Counted from the stretch's first letter, positions 41,187 through 50,712 are shown. The stretch: 61,631 bases of DNA from JBBDYH01 sp040901795 (GCA_040901795.1 JBBDYH010000168.1:1-61631); one strand, 5' to 3'. The notes: generated by a model from the letters alone, not told the origin. Numbers and translations: made by a program.

Positions 41187-41879
41187 TCAGTTGTCGCTGA
41201 ACGGCGGTGGGAACGTCAACGGCTCCTCTCCGGTCGCCGCCGCGGAAAGATATTCGAACAGAATCTCCACGCGGCGATCGACATTTGTCTCGGCGAGCAA
41301 CTGCTCTTTCCGATCCAGACCAAGATCGAGCGTGTAGGCGACGATGTCCGTCAGCATTCCCAGCGGAACGTGTTTGCCCAGGACTTGATCGAGCCCCTCG
41401 GTCGTCTCGGCCAGCTTGGGGAGCGACTGTTTAAACAGGTCCAGAAGTCTCCGTTGTTGCGAAGCTCGCGCCACGGCGGCGTCTTCCGGGTAATCATCAT
41501 GACAGAGCCGGACCTCGGCTTCGCGAAATGACTTGGCCGGCGGCAGCTCGCGCACGATCTCGATCCGTTTCACACCCAGCAAGAGCACATTGTAGTTCCC
41601 ATCGCTGGTGCGGTGGTGCGTGGCGATTTTGCACAAGCAGGCGTTCGGCCGCACGCTTGGACGGCCCTCGTAGTTCTTCTCCCAACCAGGCGCCAGGATC
41701 GCCAGGGCGATCAGCCCGTCGTCGCCAAGCGCCTCTTCGAGCAGCGCGCGGTAGCGCGGCTCGAAGACGTGCAGCGGCTGCATGACATGCGGAAAAACCA
41801 CCAGGTTCGGCAACGGGAACAGCCGCGCGACGCCCGAGAACTTCTCAGTCCCAAACGATGGTTCGTCAACAAACGCCAT
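41187..41879 (-). CDS. LON peptidase N-terminal domain protein
   Basis: A 230-residue protein that is a stand-alone Lon substrate-binding domain. The signature 'LFPLPNLVVFPHVMQPLHVFEPRYR' is near the N-terminus and 'LLLGVKRIEIVRELPPAKSFREAEV' in the middle; the protease and ATPase parts are absent. Its role is unknown; such proteins are common next to core metabolic genes. ATG 41879 (GGAGG 13 bases upstream) is preferred over a TTG at 41912. Confidence 0.85.
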   Translation of the reverse strand: MAFVDEPSFGTEKFSGVARLFPLPNLVVFPHVMQPLHVFEPRYRALLEEALGDDGLIALAILAPGWEKNYEGRPSVRPNACLCKIATHHRTSDGNYNVLLLGVKRIEIVRELPPAKSFREAEVRLCHDDYPEDAAVARASQQRRLLDLFKQSLPKLAETTEGLDQVLGKHVPLGMLTDIVAYTLDLGLDRKEQLLAETNVDRRVEILFEYLSAAATGEEPLTFPPPFSDN

Positions 41880-41908
41880 GAAACGCTCGATTCCTCCCTC
41901 GAAACGGA

Positions 41909-42313
41909 TCAACCACCTTGCTCGGCCGGCGGCGGCGGATTGAGATGGATCTCCGGGATCAACTCCGGATCAACCTCGATCTCCGGAAACTCCTCCGTGC
42001 TGGCGACCACCGCGGCAAAACACCGCTCGAACTCTCCCAAGAACTTTTCCAAGTCCAAGCCCAAGTGATGCGGACGGTAGGCCCCCAGATAGTCGCTGCT
42101 ACTGCGGTAGAGCTTGCGGGCGCCGCGGATATTGCCGTTGCCAAAATGGTATAGCGCGACCGCCGCCTGAATCAGTCCCTGGTAGAACTTGCGCGACTCA
42201 CCGCGGTAGTCGGTCCAGAGCTCCTCCCACACCTCATGGCTCTCGAAGAAATCGCACTCGTTGAAGTGCTTGATGCCTTCGAGGTAGAGTGGCGGGTATT
42301 CAGAGTCGCTCAT
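41909..42313 (-). CDS. DUF309 family protein
   Basis: A 134-residue helical protein. The DUF309 signature is clear: 'GIKHFNECDFFESHEVWEELW' followed by 'ESRKFYQGLIQAAVALYHF', a two-helix pair with conserved His, Glu and Trp. The function is not known. I use the ATG at 42313 (MSDSEYPP). ATGs at 42337 and 42352 are possible. A TATAAT-type hexamer on the minus strand (42351-42356) fits transcription beginning between them. The longer frame upstream encodes covarying hairpins and is not protein. Confidence 0.85.
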   Translation of the reverse strand: MSDSEYPPLYLEGIKHFNECDFFESHEVWEELWTDYRGESRKFYQGLIQAAVALYHFGNGNIRGARKLYRSSSDYLGAYRPHHLGLDLEKFLGEFERCFAAVVASTEEFPEIEVDPELIPEIHLNPPPPAEQGG

Positions 42314-42384
42314 GGACAGATCAATCACATGCGGCATGGCGGAAACAGACATTATACGCCAATGGAAGGGTGAACGAGATGCCT

Positions 42385-42485
42385 GTTGGAGTTCAGGCTT
42401 CAGCCTGCCGCCGCCCTCCTGCCAGTGGGCACAAGCTAAAGCTTGAACTCCAACGGTGGGCACAAGCTAAGGCTTGAACTCCGAC
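42385..42485. repeat. Covarying hairpins, copies d, e and f
   Basis: 42385-42408: TTGGAGTT-CAGGC-TTCA-GCCTG. 42431-42454 and 42462-42485 are inverted copies with the CAAGC/GCTTG stem, loops TTTA and CTTA. Copy d has a G-C pair where the others have A-T, a compensated change. Confidence 0.92.
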
Positions 42486-42569
42486 GCCGCGCATGGACAC
42501 GCCCCGCCGGCTAGAATAGGCTACGCCTACGGTGGTGCTTAAATCTTTTGTTCTCCGAGGAGTCTTGTC

Positions 42570-43460
42570 ATGCGGCCGGCCTGGTTGATTGCTCTGGCTC
42601 TGTGTCTGGTCGCCCCCGGCGCCGCTCCCGCGGCCGACGAGGTCAAACCGATTCGCGTGCTGTTGGTGCTCGGCGGTTGTTGCCACGATTACCAGGCGCA
42701 GCAGCATATCCTCAAGGAAGGGATCTCCGCGCGAGCCCATGTCGAGGTCACCATATCGTACGACCCCGATAAAGGAACGCGGCATCTCAATCCCGTGTAC
42801 GAAGATGCTGACTGGGCGGAGGCTTTCGATGTCGTCATTCACGACGAGTGCTCGGCCGATGTGAAGGACCCGGAAGTGATCGAGCGAATCCTCAAGCCGC
42901 ATCGCGAGGGGCTGCCCGCGGTCGTGTTGCACTGCGGGATGCATTCATATCGCGGCGAAGGGTTTCCCAAGACCACAGCCTGGTTCGATTTCACCGGTTT
43001 GGCCAGCACCGGGCACGGACCACAGACGCCGATCAGCCTGGCCTTCGTCGACAAGCAGCACCCGATCACCAAAGGCGCTCAAGATTGGACGACGATCCGC
43101 GAGGAGCTCTACAACAATTCGGCCGGCACGCTTCTGGACACTGCGAAACCCCTGGCGCGCGGCAAGCAAACAGTTCGTCGTCGCGGCGGCAAGGAGAGCG
43201 TCGAGGACTCCGTCGTCGTCTGGACGAACATGTACAACGGCAAGTCACGTGTGTTTGCGACGACACTCGGTCACAACAACGAGACAGTCGCCGACCCGCG
43301 CTATCTGGACCTTGTTACGCGAGGACTGCTCTGGTCGGTGGATAAACTCGACGAGAAACACCTCAAGCCGGAGGCCGCGGTAAAGGCCGCCCAGGCCAGT
43401 CAGGCTGCCGAGGCGAAGCGGAAAGCCGCCGCCGAACCGCAGCCGACCTTGGCGAAGTGA
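42570..43460 (+). CDS. ThuA-like domain protein, exported
   Basis: A 296-residue protein. The signal peptide is MRPAWLIALALCLVAPGAAPAA. The ThuA-like flavodoxin/GATase-type fold follows ('IRVLLVLGGCCHDYQAQQ', 'FDVVIHDECSAD', 'AVVLHCGMHSY', 'VFATTLGHNNET'). The tail is rich in A, K and Q. Family members take part in sugar, possibly disaccharide, catabolism in planctomycetes; the exact step is not defined. GAGGAG eight bases upstream of the ATG supports the start. Confidence 0.85.
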   Translation: MRPAWLIALALCLVAPGAAPAADEVKPIRVLLVLGGCCHDYQAQQHILKEGISARAHVEVTISYDPDKGTRHLNPVYEDADWAEAFDVVIHDECSADVKDPEVIERILKPHREGLPAVVLHCGMHSYRGEGFPKTTAWFDFTGLASTGHGPQTPISLAFVDKQHPITKGAQDWTTIREELYNNSAGTLLDTAKPLARGKQTVRRRGGKESVEDSVVVWTNMYNGKSRVFATTLGHNNETVADPRYLDLVTRGLLWSVDKLDEKHLKPEAAVKAAQASQAAEAKRKAAAEPQPTLAK

Positions 43461-43529
43461 GGCAACGCCGACCTACAGAAAAGGGCCGCGCTCCTTAGCA
43501 CCCCCTACATAGCACTCCATACCTGATAC

Positions 43530-43584
43530 TTCGTCGTTCGTCCTTCGTCCTTCGCTGAACCCTGAACCCCGAACCCTGAACCCT
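43530..43584. repeat. Two adjacent heptamer arrays (TTCGTCC then GAACCCT)
   Basis: 43530-43554: TTCGTCG, TTCGTCC, TTCGTCC, TTCG. 43557-43584: GAACCCT, GAACCCC, GAACCCT, GAACCCT. They fill the gap between the converging ThuA and isomerase genes and end 4 bases before the isomerase stop. Confidence 0.9.
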
Positions 43585-43588
43585 GCGT

Positions 43589-44581
43589 TTACCCAAACGC
43601 TTTCCGCAACAGCGCCAAACTTTTGGGAATCCCCGTCCGCGGGTCTTCCTTGCCTTCAAACTCCAGCGACACGTAGCCCCGATAGTTGTGCTTCTTGAGC
43701 ATCCTGGCGATGCGGTCATAATCCAGGTCAAGCGCATACCAGAGGCCGCCGCCGTAGTAGGTTTTGGCCTGCACCAGGATCGCGTGCGGCGCCATCATCT
43801 CCAGCCGATCATAAGGGTCTTCCAGGAAATTCCCCGTGTCGAGCGTGGCTTCGAGCCATGGGGAGTTGATCGCCTTGATGACACGCAAAACCCCTTCGGG
43901 CGTTCGGCCGAGGCCCCAATGATTTTCCAGCCCCAACAGCACGCCGCAGCGTTCGGCGGCGGGCAAGCACTTTTCCAGGCTCTCGATCACCCACTTGAAC
44001 CCATCTTCGTCGGTGTAGCCCTTGATCGGCGGCTCGATGCCGCGGTTCGCCATCAACGCGTCGAAGTTCTTGCTGGTCCCCCAGGTGCCCGTGTTCACGC
44101 GCATCGTCGGAATGCCGAGCTGATAAGACAATTCGATGCAGTGGATGGTGTGATCGATATCCTTCTGTCGGACATCCTTGTCAGGCGACAGAAAGCCCTG
44201 GTGCGTCGAAAAGCCGCACAGGTCCAGGCCGAGTGTGAACGCCTGCCGCTTGAGCTTTTGCAGGTAGCTGTTCTCTTCGTTCTCCATCTGCCGGTGCAAC
44301 AGCTCGACGCCATCGAAGCCCATTTCAGCGGCCAAATCGATGCACTTCTCGATGCTCCGCAGATCGCGGTTTCGGAACTGCCAGAATGAGTAGGTAGACA
44401 CGGCCATGCGATTGCGCGACCCCGGAGTCGGCTTCTGAGCGACCTCCACCGTGACTTTACTTGTCTCGTCTTGAGCGGCGCTTAGCGAAACGGCAGTGCT
44501 TCCGATGGCACTCGTGGCGGCAACTGAACCTGCGGCAAACGTCGTCACAAACCGGCGGCGCGAAAAACTAGGTGTGGACAT
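43589..44581 (-). CDS. TAT-exported sugar phosphate isomerase/epimerase-like protein
   Basis: A 330-residue xylose-isomerase-like TIM barrel. The twin-arginine signal SRRRFVTTFAAGSVAAT is at residues ~7-23. Barrel features include 'GFDGVELLHRQM', 'GLENHWGLGRTPEGVL' and 'LDTGNFLEDPY' (metal ligands Glu, Asp, His region). Such proteins in planctomycetes act on sugars in the periplasm; the substrate is unknown. It converges with the ThuA gene, another sugar-linked gene. Confidence 0.87.
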   Translation of the reverse strand: MSTPSFSRRRFVTTFAAGSVAATSAIGSTAVSLSAAQDETSKVTVEVAQKPTPGSRNRMAVSTYSFWQFRNRDLRSIEKCIDLAAEMGFDGVELLHRQMENEENSYLQKLKRQAFTLGLDLCGFSTHQGFLSPDKDVRQKDIDHTIHCIELSYQLGIPTMRVNTGTWGTSKNFDALMANRGIEPPIKGYTDEDGFKWVIESLEKCLPAAERCGVLLGLENHWGLGRTPEGVLRVIKAINSPWLEATLDTGNFLEDPYDRLEMMAPHAILVQAKTYYGGGLWYALDLDYDRIARMLKKHNYRGYVSLEFEGKEDPRTGIPKSLALLRKAFG

Positions 44582-44810
44582 GGCTGACCTTGCGGGAGAG
44601 GAGAATAAAAGGATCGGGTGCCAAGGCCCGCTCCGTCGCTGCTCATCGTACTCCGCGAGTATTGGTCGCGTAAGACCCGCCGTTCGGCTACCGACCTTGG
44701 CCCAAAACCCGCGTTCTGCTAGAACCCTGCGGCTTGACCTGCGGCGTCGCCCGCCGTGCTAGCGGCCAGACGGCCCGCCTGGCCCCGCTCCCGCTACGGA
44801 TAGCCCCTGG

Positions 44811-46817
44811 ATGAAGAACTTCGGCCGCACGCTGCGACTTGTCTTGCGGTATCCCTGGACGCTGGCCGGGTCGGCCGTTTGCGCGGTCATGGTGGCCCTG
44901 CTCTGGGGCGGTAACATCGGGGGCATGTACCCGATCGTCGAGATCATCTTTGGCAACGGCGGCGGTCAAACGCTGCAAGCCTGGATCGACCGAGAGATCG
45001 ACGAGGAACAGACGAACGTGGCCCGGATCGTGGCCCTCGTCGATGCCCTGGAAGAGGAGCTTCGTAGCGCGCCTGCCGACGCGCGTGGCGAGTTGCACGC
45101 TCAACTAAGACGCCAGCGCGATGACCTGGCGACCGGCGAGTCGATCCTTGCGCACCGCCAGTGGCTGCGTCCCTACATCTACGATTACCTGCCCGCCAGC
45201 GCGTTTCAAACCATCGTGCTCATCGTCGTGCTGGTGGTTATTGGAACTTTGCTCAAGGACGTGTTCCTCGTGCTCGATGCGATCCTCGTCGATCGGCTTA
45301 CGAACCTGACGGCGATGGATCTTCGAAAAAAGTTCTTTCGTCGCACCTTGCGGATGGAGTTGGCCAGCTTCAACGACAGCAAGACCGCCGAGCTCATGGC
45401 CCGCTTCACCGCCGACATGGATAGCGTCCATGGCGGAATTCAGACGCTCCTGGGCCGCGCCATTCGCGAGCCGCTCAAGATGCTCGCCTGTTTCGCTGGT
45501 GCAGGCTACGTCTGTTGGCGGCTCCTGATCGTCTCGTTGCTCGTGGCGCCGCCGCTGGCCTATTTGATCTCGCGGCTGGCCAAATCGCTGAAGCGTGCGA
45601 ACCGCCGCGCGATGGAAGAAATCACGCAGTTGTACTCGATCCTGGGCGAGACTCTGGCCAACATCAAAATCGTCAAGGCGTTTACTAGCGAGCGGCACGA
45701 ACGCCGGCGGTTCCACAACAATAGCAAAGAGATCTACCGCCGCGCCATGAAGATCGCCCGTTACGACTCGCTCGTCCACCCGCTCGCCGAAATGCTCGGC
45801 GTGGGTGCGATTTCACTATGCATTCTTTGCGGCGCCTATCTCGTGCTCAACCAAGAGACGCATTTGTTGGGCATTAAAATGTCTGACCGCCCGCTAAGCT
45901 GGCCCGAGCTGTTGTTGTTTTACGGACTGCTCGTCGGCGCCACCGATCCCGCCCGCAAGCTCTCCGACGTGTTCAATCGGCTTCAGCGGGCGGCGGCGGC
46001 AGCGGAGCGGATTTACCAAATGTTCGACCGCGAGCCGTCGATCCGCAATCTGCCCAACCCGACACCCTTGCCGCGGCACTACCGAGAGATTGTCTTTCGC
46101 GACGTGAACTTCTCGTACACGCCGACGCAGTCAGTGCTCGACCGGATCGACCTGCGCATCCGCTACGGCGAGACAATCGCCATTGTGGGACCGAATGGTT
46201 GCGGCAAAACGACGCTCGCCAATCTGATCCCACGTTTCTTCGACGTTGGCGCGGGGGCTGTCGAGATCGATGGCGTCGACGTCCGGCAGGCACGGCTTCG
46301 CGATCTGCGTCGGCAGATTGGCATTGTCACCCAGGAAGCATTGCTTTTCGATGACACCGTTTACAACAACCTCCGCTACGGCTCGCCCCATGCGACGCGT
46401 GACCAGATCGTCGAAGCAGCCCGGCAAGCTCATGCCCACCGGTTCATCGAGCAAAAACTGGAACATGGCTACGAGACCATCGTGGGACCGGGCGGCACTC
46501 GCCTCTCCGGCGGTCAGCGGCAGCGAATTGCCCTGGCGCGTGCGATCCTCCGTGACCCCGCGATCTTGATCCTCGACGAGGCGACCAGCCAGATCGACAT
46601 TGAAAGCGAACAGTTGATCCACAAGGCGCTCGAACAGTTCGTGCGCAACCGCACGGCGATTCTGATTACTCACCGCTTGGCGACTTTGGATCTGGCGGAT
46701 CGAATCGTGGTGATGCAGTCGGGCCGAGTGCACGATTTCGGCGCCCATGGCGAGCTGATGGCGCGCTGTGAGCTGTACCGCCGACTTTATCAGCTTCAAT
46801 TCGGCGAAGCGGCGTAG
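44811..46817 (+). CDS. ABC exporter, fused permease and ATPase
   Basis: A 668-residue half-transporter. The membrane part (~1-400) has an unusual insertion after helix 1 (residues ~45-120, 'QAWIDREIDEEQTNVARIVALV...', charged and helical). The nucleotide-binding domain follows: Walker A GPNGCGKTTL, Q-loop 'IVTQEALLF', signature LSGGQRQRIALARA, Walker B AILILDEATS and H-loop 'ILITHRL'. It probably exports a lipid or peptide as a dimer (MsbA-like). No substrate-specific gene is next to it. Confidence 0.92.
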   Translation: MKNFGRTLRLVLRYPWTLAGSAVCAVMVALLWGGNIGGMYPIVEIIFGNGGGQTLQAWIDREIDEEQTNVARIVALVDALEEELRSAPADARGELHAQLRRQRDDLATGESILAHRQWLRPYIYDYLPASAFQTIVLIVVLVVIGTLLKDVFLVLDAILVDRLTNLTAMDLRKKFFRRTLRMELASFNDSKTAELMARFTADMDSVHGGIQTLLGRAIREPLKMLACFAGAGYVCWRLLIVSLLVAPPLAYLISRLAKSLKRANRRAMEEITQLYSILGETLANIKIVKAFTSERHERRRFHNNSKEIYRRAMKIARYDSLVHPLAEMLGVGAISLCILCGAYLVLNQETHLLGIKMSDRPLSWPELLLFYGLLVGATDPARKLSDVFNRLQRAAAAAERIYQMFDREPSIRNLPNPTPLPRHYREIVFRDVNFSYTPTQSVLDRIDLRIRYGETIAIVGPNGCGKTTLANLIPRFFDVGAGAVEIDGVDVRQARLRDLRRQIGIVTQEALLFDDTVYNNLRYGSPHATRDQIVEAARQAHAHRFIEQKLEHGYETIVGPGGTRLSGGQRQRIALARAILRDPAILILDEATSQIDIESEQLIHKALEQFVRNRTAILITHRLATLDLADRIVVMQSGRVHDFGAHGELMARCELYRRLYQLQFGEAA

Positions 46818-46833
46818 TGAGACAGTCAACCTT

Positions 46834-46918
46834 GTTGGAGTTCAACCTTTAGGTTGCTGGAGGTCGTGCCACTGCTCGCCGCGAGCAGTGCCACACAAGC
46901 TAAAGCTTGAACTCCAAC
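46834..46918. repeat. Covarying hairpins b and g around a palindrome copy
   Basis: 46834-46856: TTGGAGTT-CAACC-TTTA-GGTTG, where the fourth stem base and its partner have both changed. 46866-46891 repeats the CACTGCTCG hairpin of 621-646 exactly. 46895-46918 is an inverted CAAGC-stem copy, followed by a fragment to 46931. Confidence 0.93.
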
Positions 46919-47163
46919 GCTTGAACTCCAATGGCACGGCGATTGCTGTAACCGACAAGCATCAGTTGCCAGACCTGCATTCAACTGACGACGACCGGGG
47001 CTGGAAGCAAAGAAGAGGCGCTTTGTGGACCGGGGCCGGCGATAGAAGAGGCGACAAGCAGGTTAGCTGGTTCAAGGCATTGAGTACCAAGGGTTTACGG
47101 CCATAATCACTAGCCGGTTGGCTGGTTCGATAAGACGGCTGGGCCGAATGCTTTGCGACCGAT

Positions 47164-47220
47164 AACAGACGAGTCGGAGTTCCAAGCAGAGGTGGGACTT
47201 TGACTCGTCTGTTTTATTTT
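47164..47220 (+). terminator. Stem-loop with T-rich tail
   Basis: Perfect 12-bp arms 47164-47175 (AACAGACGAGTC) and 47202-47213 (GACTCGTCTGTT) flank a 26-base loop and are followed by TTATTTT. It looks like a rho-independent terminator with a large loop, or a small structured RNA end. It stands ~350 bases after the ABC exporter stop. Confidence 0.65.
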
Positions 47221-47272
47221 GCGTGTTGCATAATTGCACACATGTTCTGAAACGATACATCTCGCCCACCCG

Positions 47273-47294
47273 CTGGAGTTCACGCTTTAGCGTG
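47273..47294. repeat. Covarying hairpin, copy c (stem CACGC/GCGTG)
   Basis: CTGGAGTT-CACGC-TTTA-GCGTG. The third stem base and its partner have both changed relative to the CAAGC type. Confidence 0.88.
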
Positions 47295-47495
47295 TTTCCG
47301 ATTTTTACGGTTCCCAACCGTCGGTTTCTAAGCGGAATCGCGTTCTTGCAGCCCGAATGCTAGCTCTGCCCAGCGCCGAAGTCGCGATTCGCCCGCAGCT
47401 TAGGAATAATCCGCTAGCGCCGCAGCGAAGCGTTGGTAGTACGATGGGCCGCTGTGACGCGTCTTGCGAAGTTCTTCGCCGTCGGGCTGTCGCCT

Positions 47496-49304
47496 ATGAA
47501 CAAGCCAATCGCTCCCCGACATTTGCCACCGCGGGCTCAGACTGTTGTCGTCGGTTTTTTGGCGGCTGCCGTCGCCTTGATGGCGCACTTCGTCGCCGCT
47601 TCCGACATCGGCTCTAAAGATGACAGCCCCGATCCGGTTAAGAAGACGGCAATCGTACGGCGAGGTGGATCGAGCTACGGCATCGAGCAGGTGGCCCGCA
47701 TTAACGATTTCATCCGCCGCGGTTGGGCCGATCACAAGCTGTCGCCGTCTCCCAAAGCCTCCGACTTCGAATGGTGCCGGCGTGTATATCTCGATATTCA
47801 CGGCCGCATTCCCACCGTACCGGAGCTCGATCGATTCCTGCAGGACCGATCACCCAACCAACGGCTCAATCTCGTGAACCGCCTGTTGGGCGAAGGACCG
47901 GTAAACGACGAGGATGATCGAAAGCTTAACGAAGCCTACGCCGAACGGTATGCGCGCCACTTCACCACGGTCTGGAGCAATATCCTTATCGGGCGGACGG
48001 GCGGCAATGAGCGGCGCGACATGACCAGTCGCGAGGGGCTGCAGACGTACCTCCGCACATCGCTATTGGCCAACAAGCCGTACAACCAAATGGTTGTGGA
48101 GCTGGTATCGGCCCAAGGCGTCAATGAGCCTGGACAAGAAAACTATAACGGCGCCGTGAACTTCCTCGCCGGCAAGCTTGACGAGGACGCTGTGCAGGCG
48201 ACCGCCAAGACGGCCCAAATCTTCCTGGGACTGCAAGTTCAATGCACCCAATGCCACAACCATCCCTTTAACGATTGGAAGCAGAGCCAGTTCTGGCAGC
48301 TCAATGCTTTTTTCCGCCAGACGCGGGCGCGGCGCACATCGGCCGAGCGCGGCCGGGCCGCCGTGGAACTGTACAACGCCGATTTCGACGGTCAAAGCAC
48401 TTCGCAAGATGTCGAAGGCAAGGACGAGGCCTGGATTTTTTACGAGCTGCGCAACGGGTCCGTGGGTGGCGCCCTGCCGGTGTTCGTCGATGGCGCCGCG
48501 ATCGACCCTAGCGGCCGCGTGAGCAAGATCGATCGACGCAGCGAACTGGCCAGGCTCATCGCTGGGTCGGAACACATGCCCACCGTCATGGTCAATCGCA
48601 TGTGGGCGCATTTCATGGGCTATGGGTTCACCAAGCCGATCGACGACATGGGCCCGCACAACCCGCCGTCGCATCCGGAGCTGCTCGAACGGCTGGCTGC
48701 GGACTTTCAGGGAAACGGTTTTAGCGTGAAGGATCTGATCCGCTGGATCGTGCTGAGCGAGCCGTATTCGCTGTCGGCGCGGTCGACTCGCTACAACGAG
48801 CGCGACGATCCCTCATTGGGCGAGAAGCCGCAGTTCAGCAAGTTTTACCTGCGGCAGATAACGGCCGAGCAGCTTTTCGAGTCGCTGATCGTGGCCACGG
48901 AGGCGGATAAAACGCAAGCCAGCTTCACGGAACAAGAGCGGGCCAAAGCTGAGTGGCTCCGTCAATTCACGATCGCTTTCGGCACCGACGACGGCGGAGA
49001 GACCACGACTTTCAACGGCACGATTCCCCAAGTGCTGATGATGTTCAACGGCGAGCTCATCCGCAGAGCGACCAATGGTGATCAGGGGAGCTTTCTGGAG
49101 CAAGTGGCCAACAAGCGCGATCTGGGCTACGAGGACAAAGTCCACTACCTGTTCTTGTCGGCGTTGAGCCGCAAGGCGAACGCCGGCGAAATGCGGTTCA
49201 GCGAAGGAACGCTGTTGGCGGCATACAAAGGAGACCAGCTCAAAGCGTTGCAGGACGTGTTTTGGGTTTTGCTGAACAGCAACGAGTTCCTGTTGAATCA
49301 CTAA
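47496..49304 (+). CDS. DUF1549/DUF1553 protein (PSCyt2/PSD1 type), exported
   Basis: A 602-residue secreted protein. The N-terminal hydrophobic segment TVVVGFLAAAVALMAHFVAA is a signal peptide. DUF1549 (~60-290) has 'CRRVYLDIHGRIPTVPELDRF' and the CTQCHNHPFNDW motif. DUF1553 (~340-590) has 'VNRMWAHFMGYGFTKPIDDMG' and ends 'LNSNEFLLNH'. No cytochrome PSCyt1 part is present. These proteins and DUF1501 typically occur as a pair in planctomycetes, as here. Their biochemical role is undefined, though they are linked to polysaccharide use. ATG 47496 has no Shine-Dalgarno sequence. Confidence 0.9.
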   Translation: MNKPIAPRHLPPRAQTVVVGFLAAAVALMAHFVAASDIGSKDDSPDPVKKTAIVRRGGSSYGIEQVARINDFIRRGWADHKLSPSPKASDFEWCRRVYLDIHGRIPTVPELDRFLQDRSPNQRLNLVNRLLGEGPVNDEDDRKLNEAYAERYARHFTTVWSNILIGRTGGNERRDMTSREGLQTYLRTSLLANKPYNQMVVELVSAQGVNEPGQENYNGAVNFLAGKLDEDAVQATAKTAQIFLGLQVQCTQCHNHPFNDWKQSQFWQLNAFFRQTRARRTSAERGRAAVELYNADFDGQSTSQDVEGKDEAWIFYELRNGSVGGALPVFVDGAAIDPSGRVSKIDRRSELARLIAGSEHMPTVMVNRMWAHFMGYGFTKPIDDMGPHNPPSHPELLERLAADFQGNGFSVKDLIRWIVLSEPYSLSARSTRYNERDDPSLGEKPQFSKFYLRQITAEQLFESLIVATEADKTQASFTEQERAKAEWLRQFTIAFGTDDGGETTTFNGTIPQVLMMFNGELIRRATNGDQGSFLEQVANKRDLGYEDKVHYLFLSALSRKANAGEMRFSEGTLLAAYKGDQLKALQDVFWVLLNSNEFLLNH

Positions 49305-49308
49305 CGAA

Positions 49309-49332
49309 GTTGGAGTTCAAGCTTTAGCTTGT
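49309..49332. repeat. Covarying hairpin, copy h (stem CAAGC/GCTTG)
   Basis: TTGGAGTT-CAAGC-TTTA-GCTTG, 5 bases after the DUF1549/1553 stop and before the DUF1501 gene. Confidence 0.9.
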
Positions 49333-49407
49333 TCGGTGGGTGGCACGCCCAATGCGAAGTGCTGGGCGTGGTGTGCTAACAACAATGCACTTCGCGCGAG
49401 ACACATC

Positions 49408-50712
49408 ATGAGCAACCGCTTCATCCCCACTGGCATGACCCGCCGTCATTTTCTCGAGCATCTGGCCGGCGCTGCTGCCCTGGCCGGCCCCGCAGCCGCG
49501 TTCACCGGCAGCCTGATGGCCAACGCCCAGGAGCTGAAGCGGCGCAACAAAGCGGCGATCTTGCTTTGGATGGGGGGCGGTCCCAGCACGATCGACCTCT
49601 GGGATCTCAAGCCCGACGCGCCGACCGGCGGCCAGTTCAAGCCCGCAAGCACCAGCGCTGACGGTGTTCAGATCTGCGAGCATCTCCCCATGGTGGCCCA
49701 GCAGATGCATCACCTCTCGATCGTGCGTTCGATGAGCACGCGCGAAGCGGACCACGACCGCGGCCGCTACTACATGCACACAGGCTACGTCCCCAACCCT
49801 GACATCGAGTACCCCAGCTATGGCGCCGTCATCGCGCATGAACTGTGGGCCCAGGTGAAAGACCATCTGGAGATTCCGCCCTTCGTTTCGGTCGGCGGCG
49901 GCAGCGAGGGCCCTGGCTTCCTCGGCATGACCTGGGCCCCGTTCGTGGTTGGCAGCAACGGCGACGTCCGTCACCTCCAGATGCACCTCGAACGGCACCG
50001 GGTCGCCTTGCGTCTGCAAATGCTCCGCGGATTGGAAACCCAGTTCGCGGCGCAGATTGCGGGCAGCCCGCGGCAGGCGGAGGTTCGCGGGGGCCTGGCG
50101 GCTGACCATATCAAAGTGGTCGATAAAGCGTGGAGCCTGATGACCAGCAAGCAGATGGCCGCCTTCAAAGTCGATCAGGAGCCGCAGCCCGTTCGCGAAC
50201 GGTACGGCGACACAGGTTTTGGCCGCGGCTGTTTGATCGCCAGACGGCTGGTGGAAGTGGGCGTGCCGTTCGTCGAAGTCGATCTCGGCGGCTGGGACAA
50301 TCATGGCGGTATTTTCCCCACGCTGCAAAATGACAAGCTCCCCGAGCTCGACCGCGCAATGAGCGCCTTGGTCGAAGACCTGGCCCAACGCGGTCGGCTC
50401 GACGATACGGCGATCGTCTGGATGGGCGAGTTCGGCCGCACCCCGCGGATCAATGGCGGGGCCGGCCGCGATCATTGGGCGCGGAGCTGGAGCGTGGTCG
50501 TCGGCGGGGCTGGCTTTAAGCGCGGAATCGTCGTCGGCCAGACCAACTCCGACGGCACCGAAGTGGTTACCGAGCCATTCACCTCGCAGGACCTGATGGC
50601 CAGCGTGCTCAAGTCACTCGGCATCTCGCTGGAAACCACCTTCACCAGCCGCAGCGGCCGCCCCATGAAAATCGCCAACAGCGGCAAGGTGATCAGCGAA
50701 CTTTTCGCTTAA
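49408..50712 (+). CDS. DUF1501 protein, TAT-exported
   Basis: A 434-residue protein. The signal is TRRHFLEHLAGAAALAGPAAA, a twin-arginine type. DUF1501 is alkaline-phosphatase-like in fold: 'AAILLWMGGGPSTIDLWDLKP', 'QICEHLPMVAQQMHHLSIVRSM' and the late 'IVWMGEFGRTPRINGGAGRDHW' carry the conserved Asp, Gly and His positions. It pairs with the DUF1549/1553 gene upstream. ATG 49408 is chosen because the TAT signal begins there. Confidence 0.9.
   Translation: MSNRFIPTGMTRRHFLEHLAGAAALAGPAAAFTGSLMANAQELKRRNKAAILLWMGGGPSTIDLWDLKPDAPTGGQFKPASTSADGVQICEHLPMVAQQMHHLSIVRSMSTREADHDRGRYYMHTGYVPNPDIEYPSYGAVIAHELWAQVKDHLEIPPFVSVGGGSEGPGFLGMTWAPFVVGSNGDVRHLQMHLERHRVALRLQMLRGLETQFAAQIAGSPRQAEVRGGLAADHIKVVDKAWSLMTSKQMAAFKVDQEPQPVRERYGDTGFGRGCLIARRLVEVGVPFVEVDLGGWDNHGGIFPTLQNDKLPELDRAMSALVEDLAQRGRLDDTAIVWMGEFGRTPRINGGAGRDHWARSWSVVVGGAGFKRGIVVGQTNSDGTEVVTEPFTSQDLMASVLKSLGISLETTFTSRSGRPMKIANSGKVISELFA

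Larger units (their letters stand above)
46919..47495. other. Intergenic region after the ABC exporter
   Basis: No gene is supported. It holds the IR-type terminator 47164-47220 and covarying hairpin copy c (47273-47294). The words 'tagctggttcgataag' at 47110-47135 do not fold as a tRNA. Confidence 0.5.

Noticed and set aside
42351..42356. TATAAT on the minus strand as a confident promoter for DUF309
   Set aside because: The -35 region at 16-18 bases has no match to consensus, so it is mentioned only under the gene.
47110..47135. tRNA-like words 'ggttcgataag'
   Set aside because: No acceptor or anticodon stem can be formed around them.
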